Source of the DNA: Rhodococcus oryzae
Lineage (GTDB): Bacteria > Actinomycetota > Actinomycetes > Mycobacteriales > Mycobacteriaceae
Direction of reading: 5' to 3'
DNA length: 64,000 bases
NCBI RefSeq assembly: GCF_005049235.1
Contig: NZ_SUMD01000007.1
Coordinates: 186,001-250,000 of the forward strand
Part shown: positions 1-12,168 of the stretch, one piece after another
Layout of the letters: every line of letters begins with the position of its first letter
How positions within the stretch are numbered: the stretch's first letter is position 1
Position numbers and translations under genes: made by a program
Notes under the pieces: model-generated
Seen by the model: the letters and a program-made list of their open reading frames with translations, nothing else
Databases searched by the model: none
Told to the model about the DNA's origin: nothing

Positions 1-369
1 ATGCTGGTCGGACCGTACTCGTTGTCCGATATCGGATGGCACGGGATGGTGGAAACGACTGCATCACACGCTATTCGAGCGATAGCGGAGGCGCGGCGGC
101 GCCAGGCGTCCACTGTCGAGGTGAGCGAACAGGCGCACGCCGCTTACCATGCCGAGATCCGCAAGCGTGGTCAGGTCCTTCGACACTACGTCGAGACGCA
201 GGGCGTTCCAACCTACTACCGCAACTCGCACGGTGACACGCCGTATTTCCGGCCCGCCGGTGCCCTCGAAACGCGTTGGCGTGGCAGACATTTCCCGTTC
301 ACCGACTATCACTTCGATGCGGAGTATCAGCTTCCGGATCGTCGTGTGGACGCACACGGTCTCCCATGA
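1..369 (+). CDS. Flavin-containing (Baeyer-Villiger-type) monooxygenase, C-terminal fragment
   Basis: This is the last 122 residues of a gene whose 5' end lies outside the window. The text resembles the C-terminus of class B flavin monooxygenases: a GPYS segment near the start, a helix with AEARRR, then a YYRNSHG motif followed by an aromatic RGRHFPFTDYHF tail. The FAD- and NADPH-binding domains are not present here, so the family call rests on the tail alone. It converges on the P450 gene and may belong to the same polyketide locus as a tailoring oxidase. The apparent ATG at base 1 is probably an internal Met. A different flavoprotein of the FMO superfamily is possible. Confidence 0.55.
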   Translation: MLVGPYSLSDIGWHGMVETTASHAIRAIAEARRRQASTVEVSEQAHAAYHAEIRKRGQVLRHYVETQGVPTYYRNSHGDTPYFRPAGALETRWRGRHFPFTDYHFDAEYQLPDRRVDAHGLP

Positions 370-428
370 TCAGCAGCTGAGGCGTGTTGAGGAGTCGTCG
401 GTGGGTCTGCACCGGGATTATGCCGGAG

Positions 429-455
429 GTCCGCAGCGCGGCTTCCGGTGCGGAC
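429..455. terminator. Possible weak hairpin between convergent genes
   Basis: A 7-bp inverted repeat (GTCCGCA / TGCGGAC) with a 13-nt loop sits between the monooxygenase stop and the P450 stop. There is no T-run. It may end one or both convergent transcripts. Confidence 0.25.
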
Positions 456-464
456 CAGCCGGCC

Positions 465-1847
465 TCATCGGTTGGATCGGAGTATGACCTTCAGCTGATA
501 CGGCTCGGGGCGCAGCGTCCCACGTTCCCTCATGATCAGTGGTGTGCCGTCGGTGCTCAATTCGAAAGCGGACAGAATGCGGGCGATCAGCAGCGTGGCT
601 TCGTGGAGCGCGAACTGACGGCCGATGCAGCTGCGCGGCCCGGTGCCCCACGGCTCGAAGAACCGGTCGGGATGGCTGCGCAAACGGTCGGGTTCGAAGC
701 GAGACGGATCGAAGATGTCGGCGTCAGGACCCCAGACGTCCTTGCCACGCTGTGCGGCCAGGGCAAGGACGAAAACCATTTGCCCGGCAGGGATCCGATA
801 CCCGCCGAGATCCTGATCGGTGCGAGCTCTCCGGAAGTATCCGGGTGCCGGCGGCCATAATCTCAGGCACTCGTTGAGAGTATGACGGATCAGTCGCATC
901 CCGGTTACTGCGTGGTAATCGAACCCGCCACGCGCCAAGACTTCGGTGCGGAGTCGTTCTTGTAGTTCTTGATCGGCGGCGATGTAGTGCAGTACCGATT
1001 CGAGAAGTGCGGCTGTGGTTTCATATCCTCCTGCCATGAAGGTCAACACTTGCTCACGCACGTTGTCCGACGGCAACCGCCGGCCGGTTTCCGGGTCGAT
1101 GGCCGTGAGCATGAGGTTGAGTAGATCCTCATCATCAGTCGGATGAGCTTTTCGTTCAGCGATGATTCTGTCGGCAAAGCTATGGATCACCTCGACATTG
1201 CGGCGCACACTGGGTTCGAGAATCCGCCGCCGGAGTGGGCCGATGATGGGCAATGCAAGGCCGGCGTCTGACGCCATTCGCAGTAAGTCCCCGAGCGAAT
1301 CGATGAACGCCTGAGAATCGGCGCTGTCGGGCGCATCATGGAAAAGTCCGAGATCCCTGGTGAATCCAGCACGGCCGATGACTTCTCCCGCGGCCCGCGT
1401 CATGGCCGAGTGCGTGTCGATCACGCCGTCACCGGCGGACCATTCCGCAACGAGATCATCGGCGACCGACTGCATGGCCCGGTGATAGCTGCGCATTGCC
1501 TTCTGCGCGAATGCCGGAGTCAGAATACGGCGCGCCTGGCCCCACAGCGGATTGTCGGAATCTACCACGAACAGACTGTCCGGCATGAACCGCTGAAACT
1601 CGAGGACAGGCCCGTACAGTGAACGCGCCCAATGCTGTTCATCCAAACACTGGGTCGCGAGCCGAGCGCCCGCCACGTAGATGAAGTGCAGGCCGAGAAC
1701 TCTCCGTTCGAAAATGGGGCCGAGCGATGCGGCCAGGGCCACTTCATTCTGAATGGGACGATAGCGGTCGAGATGGGTGATATCACCCAAGAGGGGCACA
1801 CGCCGATGGGGATGGGGGAGGTCTCGACGAATCAGGGGCGGTGTCAT
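465..1847 (-). CDS. Cytochrome P450, CYP102-like stand-alone heme domain
   Basis: Predicted 460-residue cytochrome P450. Visible hallmarks are the I-helix motif AGGYETTA, the K-helix ExxR in ECLRLWPP, and the heme loop FEPWGTGPRSCIG with the thiolate Cys near residue 407. The N-terminal half (VPLLGDITHLDRYRP, then LTPAFAQKAMRSYH) reads like the heme domain of the P450 BM3 (CYP102) group, which in BM3 is fused to a reductase. Here the protein stops after the heme domain, so it needs separate redox partners. I chose the ATG at 1847 because GAAGG lies 8 nt upstream; a longer frame from 1874 lacks such a site. It follows the PKS by 60 nt on the same strand and is probably co-transcribed, acting as a polyketide or fatty-acyl tailoring hydroxylase. 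The substrate is unknown. Confidence 0.85.
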   Translation of the reverse strand: MTPPLIRRDLPHPHRRVPLLGDITHLDRYRPIQNEVALAASLGPIFERRVLGLHFIYVAGARLATQCLDEQHWARSLYGPVLEFQRFMPDSLFVVDSDNPLWGQARRILTPAFAQKAMRSYHRAMQSVADDLVAEWSAGDGVIDTHSAMTRAAGEVIGRAGFTRDLGLFHDAPDSADSQAFIDSLGDLLRMASDAGLALPIIGPLRRRILEPSVRRNVEVIHSFADRIIAERKAHPTDDEDLLNLMLTAIDPETGRRLPSDNVREQVLTFMAGGYETTAALLESVLHYIAADQELQERLRTEVLARGGFDYHAVTGMRLIRHTLNECLRLWPPAPGYFRRARTDQDLGGYRIPAGQMVFVLALAAQRGKDVWGPDADIFDPSRFEPDRLRSHPDRFFEPWGTGPRSCIGRQFALHEATLLIARILSAFELSTDGTPLIMRERGTLRPEPYQLKVILRSNR

Positions 1848-1907
1848 GTGCACATCCTTCGGGCCCAGCTGCATGAAATCGCCTGAACATCAACGGTGTT
1901 CGCGAAG

Positions 1908-4900
1908 CTACGAGATACCGAATTCGTCCTCCAACAGATCCAGTAATGTCTGGTCACTCATGGCCATGACGTCCTCCGACGGGGATGCATCCCGGTCTTC
2001 GTTCGCCCGACTGGCGATTCGGGTCAAATTCAACAACTTCGAGTAGAATTCATTGGTCATTGTTTTGCCGTCGATCATATCCATTACCTCCTTTTCCAGG
2101 CGCGAAAAAGAGTCGGGGGTATCGGTATCGGTGAGTTGGATAAGGATGTGCGCGGTCACCGCGTCCGGCGTCGGATAGTCGAAGACCAGCGTCGTGGGCA
2201 ACCGCAATCCGGTGACGGTGTTCAACCGGTTGCGCGCCTCGACCGCGGTCAACGAATCGAAACCCAGATCCCGGAAACTACGGCCGGCATCGATGGCCAC
2301 ACCGCTGTCGTGACCCAACACGGCCGCGACCTGACCGCGAACAGTGTCCAGAACCAACGCCTCTCGCTCGGCGTCGGTCAGTCCCTCCAACCGCTGCCGC
2401 AGACCCACCACAACTCCCGTGACGCGGCGGCCCTCCGGCAGCAAGCCCTCCAGCAACGGAGCCAGAGTGCCTGCGCGCGCACCGGCAGCCAACGAAGCCG
2501 TGTCCACGCGAGCAGCGACCACACCCGCACGATGTTGTGCCACAGCGGCGTCGAACAATGCCAAACCCTGCTCGTCCGACATCGCCAGCACCCCACCCCG
2601 ACCCAGACGAGTGGTGTCGGTATCGCCGAGGTGTCCGGTCATCCCGGTATCGGAAGCCCACAACCCCCACGCGATCGAAGTCGCGACCAGCCCACTCGCA
2701 CGCCGATGCTCGGCCAACCCGTCCAAGAACATATTCGCCGCCGCGTAATTGCCCTGCCCCGGAGTGCCCAACACACCCGCAACCGAGGAATACAACACGA
2801 ACAACGCAAGATCCAACTCACGGGTCAACTCATGCAGATGCCATGCTGCATCAGCCTTGGCCGCCAACACCGCATCCACCCGATCCGGACTCAACGACAC
2901 CACCACACCATCGTCGAGCACACCCGCGGCGTGGACCACACCGGTCAACGGCGCGTCCTGGGGTACCGCGGCCAACAACTCCACGACCTCGCCGCGATCG
3001 GACACATCACACGCCACGATCCGCACCCGGGCGCCCAACCCGGTCAACTCCGTGACCAAGTCCGCTGCCCCCGACGCCGCCGGGCCACGGCGACTGGCCA
3101 ACATCAACGACCGCACCCCGTAATCGGTCACCAGATGGCGCGCCAGCATCGACCCCAACCCGCCGGTACCACCGGTGATCAACACCGTGCCCGCCGAAAC
3201 CGCCGACACCACACCCGAATCCACACCACCGGAACCCGCCGGGATGGACAGGGCGATCTTTCCGATATGACGTGCCTGACTGAAGTATCGGAACGCATCA
3301 CGCGCACGCCGAATGTCATATGTCTTGACGGGCAGTGGAACGATCAGTTGCTTGTCGAACATCGCCTTGAGATCGGCCAGCATCTCCGCGATCCGATCCG
3401 CCCCGGCATGCCACACATCGAACGCACGATATTGCACTCCTGGATAGCGAGCGGCGACTTCTCCGCTATCACGTATGTCGGTTTTGCCCATCTCCAAGAA
3501 ATGACCACCGCGCGGTAACAGCTGCAAAGACGTATCGACGAATTCCCCGGCCAGCGAGTCCAAAACGATGTCGAAACCACGACCGCCCGTGGCCGCCATG
3601 AACTGTTCCCCGAAATGAAGAGACCGGGAATCACCGATGTGCTGCTCATCGAACCCCATGGAACCCAAGGTGTCCCACTTACCCTGGCTCGCGGTCCCGT
3701 ACACCTCGATTCCCCAGTGTCGGGCCAACTGTGTAGCCGCCATGCCCACCCCGCCAGCCGCCGCATGCACCAGCAAAGTCTCTCCCGGCCGGGCCTGAGC
3801 CAAATCCTGGAGCCCGTAGTAGGCGGTGAGGAAAACAATCGGAACCGTGGCCGCATCGACGAACGACCACCCCTCAGGCATGTGGACGATCAATCTCTGA
3901 TCCGTCAGCACAAAAGGACCCAGACCATCTTCGATCAGCCCCATCACCCGGTCTCCGAGGGCAAAGCCCTCCACCTCCGGGCCGACCTCGACGACCACCC
4001 CGGCAATTTCCATGCCCATCCGGGTGTTCCCCACGTCCACCGCACCCAGACAAATGAGAACATCTCTGAAGTTGAGGCCGCCGGCCCGCACCGCAATACG
4101 GACCTGACCCTGCCCCAATAGTTGATCCGCGGCACGGCACGGGTTCAGCCTGAGCCCGTCGATAGTGTCATCACCGGCTTCCAGTTGCCACGACACCGAC
4201 TCCGGCACAAGCAGACCCAGCGAATCGGTCAGCCGGGCCAGTCGGGCCAGGTGCAGCACCTCGCCACGGACCATCACCTGGGGTTCACCACAAGCCAACA
4301 CCTCGGCCAGAGCCACCCCCGGCATGTCGATGGGGTGATCGGTGTCCAGGAGCACGACCCTGCCCGGGTCCTCCGACTGCGCCGAACGCACCAAACCCCA
4401 CACCGCGGCACCGGCCAGATCAGCGATCTGCTCACCCGCACGCGCGACCGCACCGCAGGTCAACATCACCAGCACGCTCGCAGTGAACCGCGACTCACCC
4501 AGCCACGCTTGCAACACGACCAGCGCCTCACCGGTCGCCCGATGCACCCGCCGCGGCACATCCTCAGCAGTGCCGTCGGTCTCGCGCCGGTCCAACACCA
4601 CAACCGGCGGCACCGACGCAGTATCGTCGCGCGTCCACGCCAAAAATCCCTCGACCGTGGTGAACACCCGAGACTCCGGCACCGACCCCGAACTCGGGAT
4701 CGGCGTCGGCGCTGGTGTCCACTGCACCGCGCACAACCGCTCACGCGTGCTCGCCGCGCCCAATTGTCGCGGCGATACCGGCCGCAAAGTCAACGACCCG
4801 GCCGTCAACACCGGGTGCCCGGCAGTGTCGGCAACCTCGATCTCCACCGCGCCGGTACTGGAATCAGTCGGCCGGATCCGGGCCCGCACCACCGACGCGC

Positions 4901-7900
4901 CGACCGCATGCAGCGACACCTCGGACCACGCGAACGGCAACATCACCTCGCCACCGGCATCGGTAGCCATCACCGCGGCGTGCAGCACCGAATCCAACAA
5001 CGCCGGATGCAGCCCGAACCCCGACGCATCACTCCCCGAATCCGGCAATGAAGCCTCGACGAACAACTCTTCACCACGACGCCACAATGACCGCAACCCC
5101 TGGAATGTCGCACCATAGTCATATCCGAGATCGGCCAACACCGAATACAGATCGTCCACCGCCACCGCCACCGCACCACGCGGCGGCCACACCGCCAGCC
5201 CCTCCGACACTGCCCCGGCGGCAACCGAATTCGCGAAATCGACACCCTGCCGATCAAGCACCCCCTCAGCATGAGTGACCCACCCCGCCTGCGGGTTCCC
5301 GGCATCACGGGAATACACCATCACCCGCCGCACACCCTGCTCATCGTGCTCATCGACCACGACCTGCAGCTGCACCGCGGTCTCGGCGGTCAACACCAAC
5401 GGGGTCATCAATGTCAGGTCCCGCAACACCGGGCATTCGACTTCCTCCGCGGCCCGCATCGCCAGCTCCACGAACCCGGTACCGGGGAACAGCACCACCC
5501 CGCCGACCGCGTGATCGGCCAGCCACGGCTGCGACGCCAACGACAACCGACCCGTCAATACCACCGCACCCGTGTCCGCGGACACCATCACCGCACCCAG
5601 CAACGGATGCCCGGCCCCGGCCAACCCCAACGACACCGCGTCACCGGTCCCGGTCGAGGTCGGCCAATAGCGGCGACGCTGGAACGCATACGTGGGCAAC
5701 TCGACCCGACGACCACGACCGTGACGCACCGCATCCCACACCACATCCACACCCGACACATCCAACCGGGCCATCGAACGCGTGAACGCGACCGCGCAAT
5801 CCTCGCCACGCAGCAGCGAACCCACGATCACCGGGTCATGGCTGCTGCTGTCGGGATCGGCTGCCTCACAGATCTGTTCGATGTCGACGGTCAGCAGGGG
5901 GTGTGGGCTCGCCTCGACGAACACGCTGTATCCGTCGCGGTGCAATTCCTGCACGGCCTGCTCGAAACGCACCGTTTCCCGCAAATTGCGGAACCAGTAC
6001 TGGGCATCCAATTCAGTCGGGTCCAGGATCGTGCCGGTGACGGTGGAATAGAACACCACCCCCGACGAACCCCTCGAACCGGTGGAACCTTGCGAACGCG
6101 GTTGGATTTCGGTGAGTGCGTCGAGCAGGTGATCGCGGAGTTGTTCGACCTGGGGAGAATGCGAGGCATAATCCACCGCGATCCGACGTGCGCGAACATC
6201 GAGTCGCTCACACTCTGTCAGGAACAACTCCGTCTGCCCGAGGTCACCGGACACCACTGTCGATCCCGGGCCGTTGACCACAGCCACCGACAACCGGTCG
6301 AACCCCTCGAGCAGTCGCTCGGCCTGCTCGACCGAGAGCCCGACCGACACCATCGCGCCCTGACCGGCCAACGCCGTCAACGCCGCCGAGCGCAGGATCA
6401 CGATCCGGGCGGCATCCTCGAGCGACAACACACCGGCCACATAGGCTGCGGCGATCTCGCCTTGGGAATGACCCACCACGGCATCGGGTTCCACACCGAC
6501 CGAACGCCACAGCTGCGCCAGCGACACCATCACCGCGAACAACACCGGCTGCACAACCTCGACACGCTCCAGCGAGGGCGCACCCTCGCCACCGTCGAGC
6601 ACCTCGAGAAGCGACCAGTCCACCAACGTGGAGAACACACGATCACACTCGGTCATGGTCTGCGCGAACACCGGCGAGGAAGCCAACAACTCCCGCCCCA
6701 TCCCCAGCCACTGCGCACCCTGACCCGGGAACACCAACACCGTCTTACCGTGTCTACCGACGACTCCCGACACCACCGCACCAGCATCGGTGGGACCCGC
6801 GGGTAGCCCCCTTGCCACCGCGTCGAGCCCGCCCAGCAACTGCGCCCGGTCTCCGCCAACGATCACCGCACGATGGTCGAACCGCGACCGACCCGCCAGT
6901 GTCGCGGCCACATCCTCCGCGGCCACGTCCGGACGCTGTCCGAGATAGGTCGACAACCGAGCCGCCTGCCCCGCCAACCCGTCCCGGGTCCGCGCCGACA
7001 CTGCCCACGCCACCGGCGCCAACCCAACCATCGGTGTTCGTCGTTGCGGTGCGGGCTCGCTCACCGGTGCTTGTTCGAGGATGACGTGAGCATTGGTGCC
7101 GCTGATGCCGAACGCCGACACCGCGGCACGACGCGGACGACCAACTACCGGCCAATCACGTTGCTCGGCAAGCAGTTCCACCCGTCCGGAATTCCAATCC
7201 ACATGCGATGTCGGCTGATCGACGTGCAAAGTCTCGGGTAGCACTCCATAACGCATGGCCTGCACCATCTTGATGACACCGGCGATTCCCGCCGCCGCCT
7301 GGGTGTGCCCGATATTGGACTTGATCGAACCCAACCACACCGGCTCCAGATCACGATCACGCTGACCATAAGTCGCCAGCAACGCCTGCGCCTCGATGGG
7401 ATCACCCAATGTGGTGCCGGTGCCGTGCGCCTCGACGACATCGACCTCGGTCGCGGATACTCCGGCATTGGCCAGCGCCCGCCGAATCATCCGCTGCTGC
7501 GAAGGCCCATTCGGAGCGGTCAAACCATTGGACGCACCGTCCTGATTGATCGCACTGCCCCGCACCACCGCCAACACCTGATGCCCATTGCGTTGGGCAT
7601 CGGACAGCCGTTCCAACACCAGTACACCCGAACCCTCGGCCCACGCGGTCCCGTCGGCGGCCTCCGCGAACGGCTTACAACGACCATCGGCGGCGAGCCC
7701 GCGCTGCCGGGAAAACTCCACAAACATTGCCGGGGTGGACATCACAGTGACACCACCGGCCAACGCCAGCGAACACTCTCCCGCGCGCAATGCCGCCACC
7801 GCCTGATGCAACGCCACCAGACTCGACGAACACGCCGTATCCACCGACACCGCGGGTCCTTCCAAGCCCAGCACATACGACACCCGGCCCGACACCACGC

Positions 7901-10900
7901 TCGCCGTGCCGCCGGTCAATCTGTAGCCCTCGGACCCCGTCGTGTCGCCGGTACCCGAACCAACGTCGTACGACTGGTCGGTCACGCCGGCGAATACACC
8001 GGTGTCGCTGCCGCGCAAGGTGGCCGGTTGGATTCCGGCGTGTTCGAGTGCCTCCCACACCGTTTCCAGCAGAACCCGCTGCTGCGGGTCCATGGCGATC
8101 GCTTCGCGCGGACTGATCCCGAAGAACCCCGCGTCGAACTCGGCCGCGTCGTAGAGGAATCCGCCCTCATTCGTATACGACTTACCCGCAACACCGGGCG
8201 CGGGATCGAATATCCCGTCCCAACCACGATCGGCCGGGAACTCCGAGATCACGTCACGACCATCGACCACCAACCGCCACAACTCTTCCGGAGAGGACAC
8301 CCCGCCCGGGAAACGGCAGCCCACCCCCACGATCGCCACCGGCTCGGACAGCGACACCGGCCCCGAAACCGACACCGCCGATACCGCGGCGTCCGCGGCG
8401 TCCGCGGCGTCCGCGGTGTCGGTGAGTTGGGTGAGGATGTGAGTGGTCACAGTGTCGGGAGTCGGATAGTCGAAGACCAGGGTCGCGGGCAACCGCAACC
8501 CGGTGATCATGTTCAACCGATTGCACAGCTCGACCGCGGTCAACGAATCGAAACCCAGATCCCGGAAACTACGGTCAGCATCAATGGCCGCAGCCCTGCC
8601 GAGCCCCAGAACCAGCGCACTCTCACCCCGAATAGTCTCGGTAAGTAGAGTCCGAGCCTCGTCTACCGGAAGTTGAGCCAGCCGTCGCCGCGCCGCAACG
8701 GTGTCCTCGATAGCCAATGGCTCCGTGTCCCGGCACTGATCGGCAGCAATCATGCCTGAATCACGGTTGGCGTTCGCCGATGTCTCGGCGGTTGCGTACG
8801 TGCTGTCCAGCCAGTACCGATCCCGCCGGAAGGCGTAGGTCGGCAACGTTATCCGGCAGCCGCCCGGAAACAGCTTCACCCACTCAACCGGAGTGCCCGC
8901 CTCGCAGGCGCGGGCCAGGGCATGCATCACAGCGAACGCTTCCGGTCGCCGCTTCCGCATTGTGGCCAACGTCAGCACATCACTCGCCGGAGACGACTGA
9001 CCGACGAAACCCGCCAGTCCGGCGGCCGGACCCAGCTCAATGAATTTGGTTACGCCCAGCTCACGGAGCAGGTCTAATCCGGCCCCGAAATGTACGGTCT
9101 CTCGAACATGGCGTACCCAATACTGTGCTGTCCCATATCCTGGACCCGCCAGTCGACCATCCAAATTGGACACGAGCGGGATCGCCGGCTCGGTCGCTGC
9201 GATCGCTGCCGCCGATGCCGCGAACTCGCCCAGCATCGGCTCCATCATCGTTGAATGGAACGCGTGCGAGACATTCAAGCGTGTCGCTCGAATGGACTGC
9301 CGTTGAAGATGCTCGGCAGTCTGTTCGATCGAGTGTTCGGCACCCGCGACAACTACGGCGTCCGGTCCGTTGACCGCGGCAATGTCGACGTCCTCGATCC
9401 CCAAGTCTTCGAGCATCGCCCGGACATGGTCTTCGCCGGCGCGTACCGCGAGCATCGCGCCACCTGTCGGCAGCAGTTGCATCAACCGGCCGCGCGTCGC
9501 GACCAGCAGCGCGGCATCCTCGAGGGACAAGACGCCGGATACGTGCGCAGCGGCCAGTTCTCCGATGGAGTGACCGATGAGGAAATCCGGTGTCACTCCC
9601 CAATCCTCGAACAGCCGGAACAAGGCGACCTCGACGGCGAACAAGCCCGCTTGGGTGAATATTGTTTGCGTGAGCTTCTTCTCATCCGACCCCCAGAGCA
9701 CCGCGCGCAACTCACCCCCCAGATGCGGGTCCAGCTCGGCGAGCACTGCATCCATGGCGTTGGCGAATGCCGGGAACGTCTCATACAGCTCTCTGCCCAT
9801 ACCGACCCATTGCGAGCCCTGACCCGGCAGAACGAACGCCATCTTCCCGGACCTGGTCACCGCTGAGGGGGCAGTGCCGATCCCGGCCTTCGCCAGTTCG
9901 CGCAGCTCACCAAGCAGCTCCTCACGATCGGATCCCACCAAAACTGCGCGATGGTCGAACAACGACCGAGTCGTCAACAGCGAATAGCCCACATCCGCCG
10001 GCGACAGGTCGGGATGCTGTTCGACATGCTCCAGTAGCCGTCGTGCCTGGCGGTGCAGTCCGTCGCGGGTTTGCGCCGACACCACCCACACCAACGGTGC
10101 CCATTCTGACGGAGGCTCCGATTCGGATGCGGTCGGCGGCATCGTTTCCCCGACAGTCGGAGACTGTTCTTCGGGTACGGGTGCCTGTTCGAGGATGACG
10201 TGTGCATTCGTGCCGCTCAGGCCGAAGCCCGATACCGCGGCGCGGCGCGGCCGCTCAACAACCGGCCAATCACGTTGCTCGGTAAGCAGTTCCACCCGCC
10301 CGGCGTTCCAATCCACCTGTGTGGACGGCGTATTCACGTGCAGCGTCTTGGGCAAGATTCCTCGACGGAGCGCGTGCACCATCTTGATGACCCCTGCCAC
10401 ACCGGCAGCCGCCTGGGTGTGCCCGATATTGGATTTGACCGAACCCAGCCACAACGGCCGATCCTGCAGCCGATCCTGCCCGTAGGTGGCCAGCAACGCC
10501 TGCGCCTCGATCGGATCACCCAACCTGGTGCCAGTGCCGTGCGCCTCCACCACATCGACCTCAGCGGCAGACACCCCGGCATTGGCCAACGCCCGCCGAA
10601 TCACCCGCTGCTGGGAGCGCCCGTTCGGAGCGGTCAGACCATTGGACGCACCATCCTGATTCACCGCCGAACCACGCACGACCGCCAACACCTGATGCCC
10701 GTTACGTTGGGCATCGGACAACCGCTCCAACACCAGCACACCCGAGCCCTCACCCCACGCCGTCCCGTCGGCAGCTTCAGCGAACGGCTTACACCGACCA
10801 TCGACAGCGAGCCCACGCTGCCGGGAAAACTCGACGAACGTCGCGGGAGTGGACATCACCGTCACACCACCGGCCAGCGCCAGCGAACACTCCCCCGACC

Positions 10901-11549
10901 GCAACGCCTGGACTGCCAGATGCAGCGCCACCAACGATGACGAGGCCGAAGTGTCGACCGAAACTGCCGGGCCCTCCAACCCCAACACGTACGACACCCG
11001 GCCCGACACCACACTGGATGAACCGCCGGTCAATTGATAGCCCTCGACGTCGACCGGAACCTGCCCGCCGGCGCCGACCCCATAGTCGTTGTGCATCACC
11101 CCGCAGAACACTCCGGCGTCGCTTCCGCGTAGTTCCAATGGGTCGATGCCCGCTGATTCCAGCGCCTCCCATGCGGTTTCCAGCAGCACTCGCTGCTGAG
11201 GGTCCATCGCCAACGCCTCGCGCGGACTGATCCCGAAGAACTCGGCGTCGAACTCGGATGATTGATGGAGGAATCCGCCCACGCGCACATAGGACTTGCC
11301 TGGCACACCGGGCTCTGGGTCGTACAGGTGTTCCAGGTCCCAGCCGCGGTCTGTCGGAAAATCTGTTAAACCATCACGACCGTCAATGACCAACTGCCAC
11401 AGGTCTTCGGACGACTCCACACCGCCTGGAAACCGGCAGCCGGTACCCACTATCGCGATCGGCTGGCTCATGACCTGTCCATCGATCGGCTGCGTCCGCT
11501 CAGGCTCATCGTTGAGAAGCTCAGCGCGCCCTGGATACAGCCGAGTCAT
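1908..11549 (-). CDS. Modular type I polyketide synthase, KS(Ala)-AT-ACP-KS-AT-DH-ER-KR-ACP
   Basis: A 3213-residue two-module PKS. Module 1: KS about 28-455, with Ala202 where the catalytic Cys belongs (VDTSASSS instead of VDTACSSS); AT with GHSIG (Ser661) and HAFH at 762-765, the malonyl-type signature; ACP Ser1002 in GFDSL. Module 2: KS with intact Cys1240; AT with GHSQG (Ser1695) and YASH at 1794-1797, the methylmalonyl-type signature; DH with the HxxxGxxxxP motif at His2013; ER about 2460-2770 with an AAAGGVG loop; KR with GGTGGLG near 2790, an LDD motif near 2879 (B-type) and Tyr2935; ACP Ser3099. The last ~70 residues look like a docking tail and there is no thioesterase. The start at 11549 has AGGGG 7 nt upstream. 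Inference: module 1 loads and module 2 adds one fully reduced methylmalonate unit, then hands the chain to a partner not in this window. Confidence 0.93.
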   Translation of the reverse strand: MTRLYPGRAELLNDEPERTQPIDGQVMSQPIAIVGTGCRFPGGVESSEDLWQLVIDGRDGLTDFPTDRGWDLEHLYDPEPGVPGKSYVRVGGFLHQSSEFDAEFFGISPREALAMDPQQRVLLETAWEALESAGIDPLELRGSDAGVFCGVMHNDYGVGAGGQVPVDVEGYQLTGGSSSVVSGRVSYVLGLEGPAVSVDTSASSSLVALHLAVQALRSGECSLALAGGVTVMSTPATFVEFSRQRGLAVDGRCKPFAEAADGTAWGEGSGVLVLERLSDAQRNGHQVLAVVRGSAVNQDGASNGLTAPNGRSQQRVIRRALANAGVSAAEVDVVEAHGTGTRLGDPIEAQALLATYGQDRLQDRPLWLGSVKSNIGHTQAAAGVAGVIKMVHALRRGILPKTLHVNTPSTQVDWNAGRVELLTEQRDWPVVERPRRAAVSGFGLSGTNAHVILEQAPVPEEQSPTVGETMPPTASESEPPSEWAPLVWVVSAQTRDGLHRQARRLLEHVEQHPDLSPADVGYSLLTTRSLFDHRAVLVGSDREELLGELRELAKAGIGTAPSAVTRSGKMAFVLPGQGSQWVGMGRELYETFPAFANAMDAVLAELDPHLGGELRAVLWGSDEKKLTQTIFTQAGLFAVEVALFRLFEDWGVTPDFLIGHSIGELAAAHVSGVLSLEDAALLVATRGRLMQLLPTGGAMLAVRAGEDHVRAMLEDLGIEDVDIAAVNGPDAVVVAGAEHSIEQTAEHLQRQSIRATRLNVSHAFHSTMMEPMLGEFAASAAAIAATEPAIPLVSNLDGRLAGPGYGTAQYWVRHVRETVHFGAGLDLLRELGVTKFIELGPAAGLAGFVGQSSPASDVLTLATMRKRRPEAFAVMHALARACEAGTPVEWVKLFPGGCRITLPTYAFRRDRYWLDSTYATAETSANANRDSGMIAADQCRDTEPLAIEDTVAARRRLAQLPVDEARTLLTETIRGESALVLGLGRAAAIDADRSFRDLGFDSLTAVELCNRLNMITGLRLPATLVFDYPTPDTVTTHILTQLTDTADAADAADAAVSAVSVSGPVSLSEPVAIVGVGCRFPGGVSSPEELWRLVVDGRDVISEFPADRGWDGIFDPAPGVAGKSYTNEGGFLYDAAEFDAGFFGISPREAIAMDPQQRVLLETVWEALEHAGIQPATLRGSDTGVFAGVTDQSYDVGSGTGDTTGSEGYRLTGGTASVVSGRVSYVLGLEGPAVSVDTACSSSLVALHQAVAALRAGECSLALAGGVTVMSTPAMFVEFSRQRGLAADGRCKPFAEAADGTAWAEGSGVLVLERLSDAQRNGHQVLAVVRGSAINQDGASNGLTAPNGPSQQRMIRRALANAGVSATEVDVVEAHGTGTTLGDPIEAQALLATYGQRDRDLEPVWLGSIKSNIGHTQAAAGIAGVIKMVQAMRYGVLPETLHVDQPTSHVDWNSGRVELLAEQRDWPVVGRPRRAAVSAFGISGTNAHVILEQAPVSEPAPQRRTPMVGLAPVAWAVSARTRDGLAGQAARLSTYLGQRPDVAAEDVAATLAGRSRFDHRAVIVGGDRAQLLGGLDAVARGLPAGPTDAGAVVSGVVGRHGKTVLVFPGQGAQWLGMGRELLASSPVFAQTMTECDRVFSTLVDWSLLEVLDGGEGAPSLERVEVVQPVLFAVMVSLAQLWRSVGVEPDAVVGHSQGEIAAAYVAGVLSLEDAARIVILRSAALTALAGQGAMVSVGLSVEQAERLLEGFDRLSVAVVNGPGSTVVSGDLGQTELFLTECERLDVRARRIAVDYASHSPQVEQLRDHLLDALTEIQPRSQGSTGSRGSSGVVFYSTVTGTILDPTELDAQYWFRNLRETVRFEQAVQELHRDGYSVFVEASPHPLLTVDIEQICEAADPDSSSHDPVIVGSLLRGEDCAVAFTRSMARLDVSGVDVVWDAVRHGRGRRVELPTYAFQRRRYWPTSTGTGDAVSLGLAGAGHPLLGAVMVSADTGAVVLTGRLSLASQPWLADHAVGGVVLFPGTGFVELAMRAAEEVECPVLRDLTLMTPLVLTAETAVQLQVVVDEHDEQGVRRVMVYSRDAGNPQAGWVTHAEGVLDRQGVDFANSVAAGAVSEGLAVWPPRGAVAVAVDDLYSVLADLGYDYGATFQGLRSLWRRGEELFVEASLPDSGSDASGFGLHPALLDSVLHAAVMATDAGGEVMLPFAWSEVSLHAVGASVVRARIRPTDSSTGAVEIEVADTAGHPVLTAGSLTLRPVSPRQLGAASTRERLCAVQWTPAPTPIPSSGSVPESRVFTTVEGFLAWTRDDTASVPPVVVLDRRETDGTAEDVPRRVHRATGEALVVLQAWLGESRFTASVLVMLTCGAVARAGEQIADLAGAAVWGLVRSAQSEDPGRVVLLDTDHPIDMPGVALAEVLACGEPQVMVRGEVLHLARLARLTDSLGLLVPESVSWQLEAGDDTIDGLRLNPCRAADQLLGQGQVRIAVRAGGLNFRDVLICLGAVDVGNTRMGMEIAGVVVEVGPEVEGFALGDRVMGLIEDGLGPFVLTDQRLIVHMPEGWSFVDAATVPIVFLTAYYGLQDLAQARPGETLLVHAAAGGVGMAATQLARHWGIEVYGTASQGKWDTLGSMGFDEQHIGDSRSLHFGEQFMAATGGRGFDIVLDSLAGEFVDTSLQLLPRGGHFLEMGKTDIRDSGEVAARYPGVQYRAFDVWHAGADRIAEMLADLKAMFDKQLIVPLPVKTYDIRRARDAFRYFSQARHIGKIALSIPAGSGGVDSGVVSAVSAGTVLITGGTGGLGSMLARHLVTDYGVRSLMLASRRGPAASGAADLVTELTGLGARVRIVACDVSDRGEVVELLAAVPQDAPLTGVVHAAGVLDDGVVVSLSPDRVDAVLAAKADAAWHLHELTRELDLALFVLYSSVAGVLGTPGQGNYAAANMFLDGLAEHRRASGLVATSIAWGLWASDTGMTGHLGDTDTTRLGRGGVLAMSDEQGLALFDAAVAQHRAGVVAARVDTASLAAGARAGTLAPLLEGLLPEGRRVTGVVVGLRQRLEGLTDAEREALVLDTVRGQVAAVLGHDSGVAIDAGRSFRDLGFDSLTAVEARNRLNTVTGLRLPTTLVFDYPTPDAVTAHILIQLTDTDTPDSFSRLEKEVMDMIDGKTMTNEFYSKLLNLTRIASRANEDRDASPSEDVMAMSDQTLLDLLEDEFGIS
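8384..8419. repeat. 9-bp tandem repeat in the inter-module linker of the PKS
   Basis: Four head-to-tail copies of the 9-mer CCGCGGCGT, the last with one change, encode an Asp-Ala-Ala repeat in the linker between ACP1 and KS2. Such tracts slip easily, so linker length may vary between strains. Confidence 0.8.
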
Positions 11550-12168
11550 ACCAATCCCCTATTGAGTCGAGTGAAGTTGGGTTGCGATGCTAGGCCCTGA
11601 ATTTCTAGGTGTTTGCCGAGGCGTAGGCCGCTGAACTCTGATTCGGCTGACGAGCCGGCCACATTTCGTGCTGAGCGGTCGCCACCAAAGGTCGACATTG
11701 CATTCGCAACGATGGGCGTAGGCATCACGTCTCCGAAACGCCGCGATCGCCGACATTTGACTCCCCATACCTGATTTCCCACCCCTCAGATCTGGCCGAA
11801 CTGGCGAGCAGAACCCGAAAGTCAGAACGGGTGTGCTCGCAGAGACGGTCGATCCCCCGAAGCCGTCTTGCCCGTGCCCGGCAGGATCATTGGGCCGACC
11901 AGAGACCACTTCATCAAAGTAGAACACGTTCCTGCCCGATGCAAGCATTCGGTCCGAAGTGACTGGTGGACACCAGACTTCGTGAACTCGGCGACCACTT
12001 GCCTCCTGGAAAAGGTCGGGTGGCCGCCATCCCAGACCGGAAGCCCACTCCCCGAACTGTCGCTCGAAAGCGACTGCACGTAACCCGACGACGGCGCGCA
12101 CAGACTGCTAGCCTCGGCGAGCGGCCCAGCATATCGGCTGGGTTTCAGCGCCTAGAGGGGGGCAAACC
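11550..12168. other. 619-bp divergent intergenic region between PKS and methyltransferase
   Basis: No convincing gene is seen. The longest frames here (up to 180 codons on the minus strand) lack a recognisable domain and a good ribosome site. It must hold the promoters of the PKS (minus) and the methyltransferase (plus). It contains one KstR-like palindrome at 11920-11933. Base composition is visibly less GC-rich than in the steroid genes. Confidence 0.5.
11920..11933. promoter_or_regulatory. KstR-like palindrome upstream of PKS/methyltransferase
   Basis: TAGAACACGTTCCT matches TnnAACnnGTTnnA at all positions but the last. It is as good as the site in front of yrbE4A in this window. It lies about 370 nt from the PKS start and 236 nt from the methyltransferase start, far for a classical repressor site, so function is uncertain. 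Confidence 0.35.

Noticed and set aside
8384-8419. CRISPR-like or regulatory repeat
   Set aside because: It is a 9-bp codon repeat within the PKS linker, without spacers. No CRISPR array, tRNA or rRNA was recognised anywhere in the window.
7080-11470. Large direct repeat suggesting misassembly in the PKS
   Set aside because: KS1/KS2 and ACP1/ACP2 DNA are very similar, but they differ at many codons including the active site, as expected for paralogous PKS domains.
11822-12101. Minus-strand frames with a PGTGKT-like string and NVFYFDEVV
   Set aside because: The P-loop-like string is isolated, with no Walker B or family context, no ribosome site and a short frame. It is probably chance or an old relic.
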